This document shows, piece after piece, positions 60,026-64,000 of a DNA stretch of 64,000 nt. The stretch is from Galaxea fascicularis (lineage: Eukaryota; Cnidaria; Anthozoa; Scleractinia; Euphylliidae): the NCBI GenBank assembly GCA_948470475.1, contig OX419336.1, forward strand, positions 4,589,484 through 4,653,483. Reading direction: 5' to 3'. Both the position numbers and the translations under genes were made by a program. Each line of letters starts with the position of its first letter. Within the stretch, counting starts at the first letter, position 1. The notes under the pieces were generated by a model. The model was not told the DNA's origin. It did no database searches and saw only the letters and a list, made by a program, of their open reading frames with translations.

Positions 60026-62510
60026 GTGATGGTTTTTTGAGGAGAGGGCAAAATCGGAAAACCCGGAGAAACTCCTCTAGGAGCAGAGAAGAGATCCAAC
60101 CAGTTGGACCACATTGGTGGCACCATCCGTGCTCACCACTGGGCCCCTAGATCACATTCTCCATTTTAATGATGGTGGTTTCTCTTGCAAATGTGAAACA
60201 ACACTGGTGTATTTATGCCACGTCAGTCAACCCTTTGAGGCCTTAAAACAAAATTATTATTATTTGTTAAAATATCATGCAAATTCGTCGTGTGTCATCC
60301 TGTCCTTAATCTCGTGACCATTCTGTTTTATAAAGCATTAAAATTACAAGGAGGAATTTGATGCTGATCACTCTTAGGGTTTAAGGAGTTAACAAATAAA
60401 TTCCATTTAGCCGTGCGTGTGTATTCTGAATGCACGGATGACGTCATAACGGGGTTAGAAAAAAAAGTACCCTTCGAGCAGGCGAGTCACATGACCAATG
60501 TGCTTACTACGTAGACGTCTTGACGTCCTCTTTGCGTTATCAGAGTATATATAAACCCACTGTCAAATGGAATCTATTTGTTTATACATTGTATTTTCTA
60601 CTTTCTTCTACTCTGACGTCATTCATGCGTCAACACTTTAATCGCAAACTCTCCTAGATCAATCAAACCGCGAGGTTTACACCGTCTATTGTACAATGCG
60701 TACAGCTTCTCAAGTGTTTCCGGGATCCGGGTTACAGTACTAAAATTTCCACTGTTTTGCGATCTTACAACGAAGGCCAGGCAAATTTTATAAAGAGCAT
60801 GAATGACACATCCTTGCTTGTTACGGCGCCTTCAGTCCTTCAACTATCCGTAAGCCGAAAACTCCGGCAGGCAATCATTTATGCTCAGATTGATGGCTTG
60901 ATGGCAAAATAAGCACGATATTTTACTTATGATAGCTTACGATTTTTTTTTCAAGAAAATAGAGAAATAAATGGACTGGAACTAAGTCAACTCAATTTTG
61001 TCTTACCTCTCGTCTTATCTCGCCGTTTACCCAGAGCCTCTTAACGCCTGATGAAAAATTATAAGTTACACCCACGTGGTTCCATGACTTTGAAAGTTCA
61101 GGGGAGGCCGAGGTGTCAAGCGGCCAGCCCCTCGATCGGGCTACGAAATTTCCGTTTTGTACAAGCCAGACGTGAAATCCCCAAGTAGCCCTCCCGTATG
61201 AAAAGATTGGTCCTTCCTCGTTTTTACGGCTCACCCAGGCGAGAAATGTTATGGAATATCTGGTATCCAGACCACCGTGATTGGGTATCTCGATGTAACT
61301 ATTAATGCTACCGGAGAAGTGGTACGAGCCTTGTGGATGCCCGTGAGGACCTGGTGCGAGTTGTACATGGCTTGGTATCCCAGGAGGGTTTTTGTTGGGG
61401 CTCTCATCTTTTGTACCGTGTCGACCATTCAAAGGATACAAGGCGACTGGAACTGGAAGCTTCTCTGCAAAGAGATGTTCGTAAATCAATCAATAACAAT
61501 TACCAATTTCTGAGGTGTTATTTTGCACAGTTGGGTCAGGTGCAAAAACAGTTTGAGCGGCTAGAGTGTAATTATAATTATTTTGTTCACTTCGTTTGTT
61601 AATTGCCCCCGCAGGGTTTTGGCCCAGAGGAGAAAACCCGAGGAGGCACCCTAGGATTCCAAGCGTGTATACATATAAGGAATTTCAAAATGTAAGAAAG
61701 TAAGTACTGTAAGTAAATTTGTAGTATGCGAAAAAAAATTTCGATTTGATCAAACTAGGGTAATGTTTCAGCGAGCGCGCAAGGTGCTGTCGGCTACCTG
61801 TCATTCTGCAACCATTCTGCTTGACGGTCTTGCGAGCAAGAGTTTGCGTTTCGTCGTCCTCTAGCAGCATTTCGAGTTCTTTCTAGCAGTGTTTCAAGGT
61901 CTTGCAATAAATATTCAAACGGGGGAAACTGTAGTGAAAACTATTTCTAGTTATTAAAAAAACCAGTATGGTGATCAGAGCAGCAGTTAAAGAAATTAGA
62001 GTTATGAATATTTAATGCGTGTGGCAAATTATCCTTTTCTATTTGCATTTCAGATTGATTCTGGGAGTCGAGTTTTAGTCAAGGAATACTCCAAACAAAT
62101 CAGTTGTTCAGCCTAGAGGATTTTTCTTATTCACTTTGGTTAAGCTCTCAGCCAGGTTTTCTCTCTAGCTACGCCCATCGCGACTGTTCTGGTCATTTTG
62201 AAAAAACTCGAGAACAAGTTATAAAATGTTCGATGTGTTTGATATGTCTCCTCGATTGGTCTAAGCAATTACGTAAAAGTTTCCCACTCAAATTGTGAGC
62301 CAACTTGTTGAAAAACGGAACGATCGCGATCAAGTCAATGGAAGTTGCTCAAGACGACATGCAAGTCGGCGGACACAGATCCAATCTCTTGCAGTTCGTA
62401 ACACCGTAACATAGAAACGCAGATAAGCATTTACCTGTCCAGGCTTGTTGTGTCAGTAACAAGACAACGAACGTCTGAAAGTACAGAGCATAAAAATTGC
62501 CTGTGAGCAT
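58742..62510 (-). CDS. secreted LamG (ConA-like) + PAN/apple protein, complete, 4 exons
   Basis: Exons on the - strand: 62510-62435, 61464-61007, 59881-59704, 59013-58742 (TGA at 58744-58742). Together they give 984 bases and 327 residues, in phase at all junctions (1, 0, 1). Residues 1-25 form a signal peptide (charge-poor start, then FQTFVVLLLTQQAW). Residues about 30-235 form a LamG/concanavalin-A-like sandwich, with KLPVPVALYPLNGRHGT, YHFSGSINSYIEIPN, SITFLAWVSRKNEEGPIFSY, WNHVGVTYNFSSGVKRLWVN and FKGRICCIQVYSKALSRQEI. Residues about 238-327 resemble a PAN/apple unit, with MECLLRCSRLPECNSVSIDG and NCQLY. Potential N-glycosylation sites are NFSS, NSTE and NRTV. No transmembrane segment follows, so secretion is expected. 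A role in adhesion, recognition or matrix is inferred from domains only. The gene starts 240 bp from, and diverges from, the ORF at 62751. Confidence 0.85.
59140..59236. repeat. GAT/GGT triplet microsatellite
   Basis: GATGATGAT then GGTGGTGAT, inside the last intron of the LamG-PAN gene. Confidence 0.9.
60305..60388. repeat. partial copy of the ATCACTCTTAGG family
   Basis: CCATTCTGTTTTATAAAGC, TTACAAGGAGGAATT and GATGCTGATCACTCTTAGGG are in the same order as at 953-1108. Confidence 0.72.
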
Positions 62511-62750
62511 TGCTTGTTACAAAAACTCGAATGTTTGTCACAGTCGGCTTGTGTGTGGTACTGCTTACCTTGAATAATCCAGCCAAATACATTGAAGATG
62601 CCTCTAGTATATTGACGAAGAGGAATTTGCTGCGCTTTCAACCTTGTTTCTTGATCACACTGGGGATTTTTGGCGAGAATTTATCCTTTTACCAGATCGA
62701 GGCTGCCTTTCATGAAACTCGGCTGGATACCATCAGATCGAGGCTGACCA
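62511..62750. promoter_or_regulatory. shared upstream region between divergent genes
   Basis: 240 bases separate the ATG of the LamG-PAN gene (- strand) and the ATG of the 225-codon ORF (+ strand). No clear TATA box was recognised. The arrangement suggests a bidirectional promoter. Confidence 0.4.
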
Positions 62751-63428
62751 ATGATGGCCGCCAGAGAGTTAAATATCGAGATAATAAGAGGCCTTTCACA
62801 AGAGATTGAAAGTTTCTACGAAAAAGCCGAGGCCAAATATTGGAAGTCCTTGCCATCTGAAGCGGTCCCTGAGAAGCTTGCGATCCAGGATTTGTTTAAA
62901 GTGCTGAACCGATTGAAGGAAGATTCCTTGAAGTCTTACTCACGAATATCTGCTCGCGATAACCTAACAGTGTCTTCTTGTAATTTGCACGTCATGGCCT
63001 GTCGCGAGCTCGACAACTGGAAGAGGTCGATTATTAGAAGGGAGTTTTTTGTCGCCAAACATTCCAATCCATGGACTGTAGAATTCAGATACAGACTTCA
63101 GAAGGAGATATTCAATCATTTGGTTGAAATGCTTACTTGCATATCCATGTATGGTGTAACCATCGAAAACCATCTCAAAAGAAACGGCCAAGCAAAAGAA
63201 AAGCTCATTAAAGTTGCTAATAAAAGGAAGCTGGAGCGATGGTTCTCAGACGGAGAAATGACTGGAGAGATAGGGTTTAGAAGAAGTATTAAAGGCAAGG
63301 GGCACACTGATCTTCTTGTGGATGGAAACAGGCATTTCGAACTTAAATACATTTACTCCACTGAAATGGTTGAAATCAAGTGTCATTATGGTGTCTGGAA
63401 TGAAGAAGGAGTTCCTCAGTTTGTTTGA
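62751..63428 (+). CDS. single-exon ORF, 225 residues, unknown
   Basis: I do not recognise this protein. It is an intronless frame of 225 codons starting MMAARELNIEIIRGLSQEIE and ending in TGA at 63426-63428. The composition is rich in Lys, Glu, Arg, Asn and Leu and largely helical-looking. It contains clusters such as RREFFVAKHSNPWTVEFRYR and a Lys-rich stretch NGQAKEKLIKVANKRKLERW, with no signal peptide and no membrane segment. The second half (IGFRRSIKGKGHTDLLVDGN, then HFELKYIYSTEMVEIKCHYG) looks like a beta-rich module. The length and ordinary amino-acid use in an AT-rich region argue for a real coding sequence. It could also be a single exon of a longer gene continuing past the window, or a retrocopy. 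The short ORF overlapping its 3' end (63316-63654) is AT-rich and hydrophobic and looks like 3' UTR. Confidence 0.6.
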   Translation: MMAARELNIEIIRGLSQEIESFYEKAEAKYWKSLPSEAVPEKLAIQDLFKVLNRLKEDSLKSYSRISARDNLTVSSCNLHVMACRELDNWKRSIIRREFFVAKHSNPWTVEFRYRLQKEIFNHLVEMLTCISMYGVTIENHLKRNGQAKEKLIKVANKRKLERWFSDGEMTGEIGFRRSIKGKGHTDLLVDGNRHFELKYIYSTEMVEIKCHYGVWNEEGVPQFV

Positions 63429-64000
63429 AATCAATGAATTTTCTGTGCTTCTTTTAGCTCCTATTGTGTTTAACATTGGTCATCATTGGCACATTCCAGT
63501 TGTTTTTGTTGTTTCAATTATATGCTTTCATATTATTATTATTATTTTGTATCAAGTTGCAGGACAATTTTTTCTACCAGGGCCTGGACTGTATATAATT
63601 TTAATATTATATGTTTTTCTTGTTGTTTTTGAAGTCTCCATACTTACCCAATGAAGGTGATCAGAAATTATGAGAAAGGGTAAGGGATGGGTCTCAAGGC
63701 ATATTCTTGACAAAAATTGTTGAGGCAGGGTTCAAAGCAAGACATTCCATGCCAGGGATATGGATCTTTCTTGAAGAACATATCAAGATGAGCAACATTT
63801 GCCATAAATATTACACAAGTTGAGAAACTGTTATTGATTTTAATTGCACTTGCCAATTTGTAGTGTTCTGTGTCTGGACTTCTCCACTTTGCAGTAGTAA
63901 AAAAAGAGAATCTCAAGTGGATTTGTTATCAAAAGAGTAGATCTGTTGTCATGTATCTTTTCTTTTAGGGGTATGGTATAACACAAAATAATAGCACGTC
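63429..64000. other. AT-rich sequence after the terminal ORF
   Basis: It contains T-rich and (ATT)n sequence, probably 3' UTR and intergenic. No gene, exon with good borders or repeat family from the rest of the window was recognised. Confidence 0.45.

Noticed and set aside
63316..63654. Hydrophobic 112-codon frame overlapping the end of the terminal ORF
   Set aside because: AT-rich composition, different frame and overlap. It looks like 3' UTR and not a membrane protein.

Overview
Eukaryotic genomic DNA, AT-rich, with intron-rich GT-AG genes and a dense load of short dispersed repeats. Gene structure and protein content point to an anthozoan cnidarian, most likely a reef-building coral. This assignment is inference: it rests on a huntingtin clearly homologous to but diverged from vertebrates, on secreted LamG/PAN/C-type-lectin proteins, and on short repeat families that I associate with coral genomes. 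There are no bacterial, plasmid or phage signals.

About three quarters of the window (114-47877, + strand) is a single gene, huntingtin (HTT). I could place 62 consecutive coding exons, with reading phase closing at every junction, giving 2,874 codons plus a stop. The 5' exons (about 200 residues in human numbering, including the region that carries polyQ in vertebrates) lie upstream of the window. Two AATAAA signals follow the stop within 70 bases.

The introns hold most of the repeats: tRNA-derived SINEs (including an inverted pair around two exons), two LINE 3' ends, at least ten families of MITE-like inverted-repeat elements (some with clean target-site duplications), triplet microsatellites, an exact 82-bp tandem duplication and a 150-bp homopyrimidine tract.

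Beyond HTT (47.9-64 kb) the sequence is mainly repeats, with parts of three genes. On the - strand there is a two-exon 3' portion of a C-type lectin + PAN/apple gene (49752-51061; its first exon was not found). Also on the - strand is a complete four-exon gene for a 327-residue secreted LamG + PAN/apple protein (58742-62510). On the + strand a single-exon ORF of 225 codons (62751-63428) starts 240 bp from, and diverges from, the LamG-PAN gene. HTT is an intracellular scaffold; the two - strand genes look like extracellular adhesion/recognition or matrix proteins and share C-terminal PAN units joined by phase-1 introns. I see no functional link between them and HTT.
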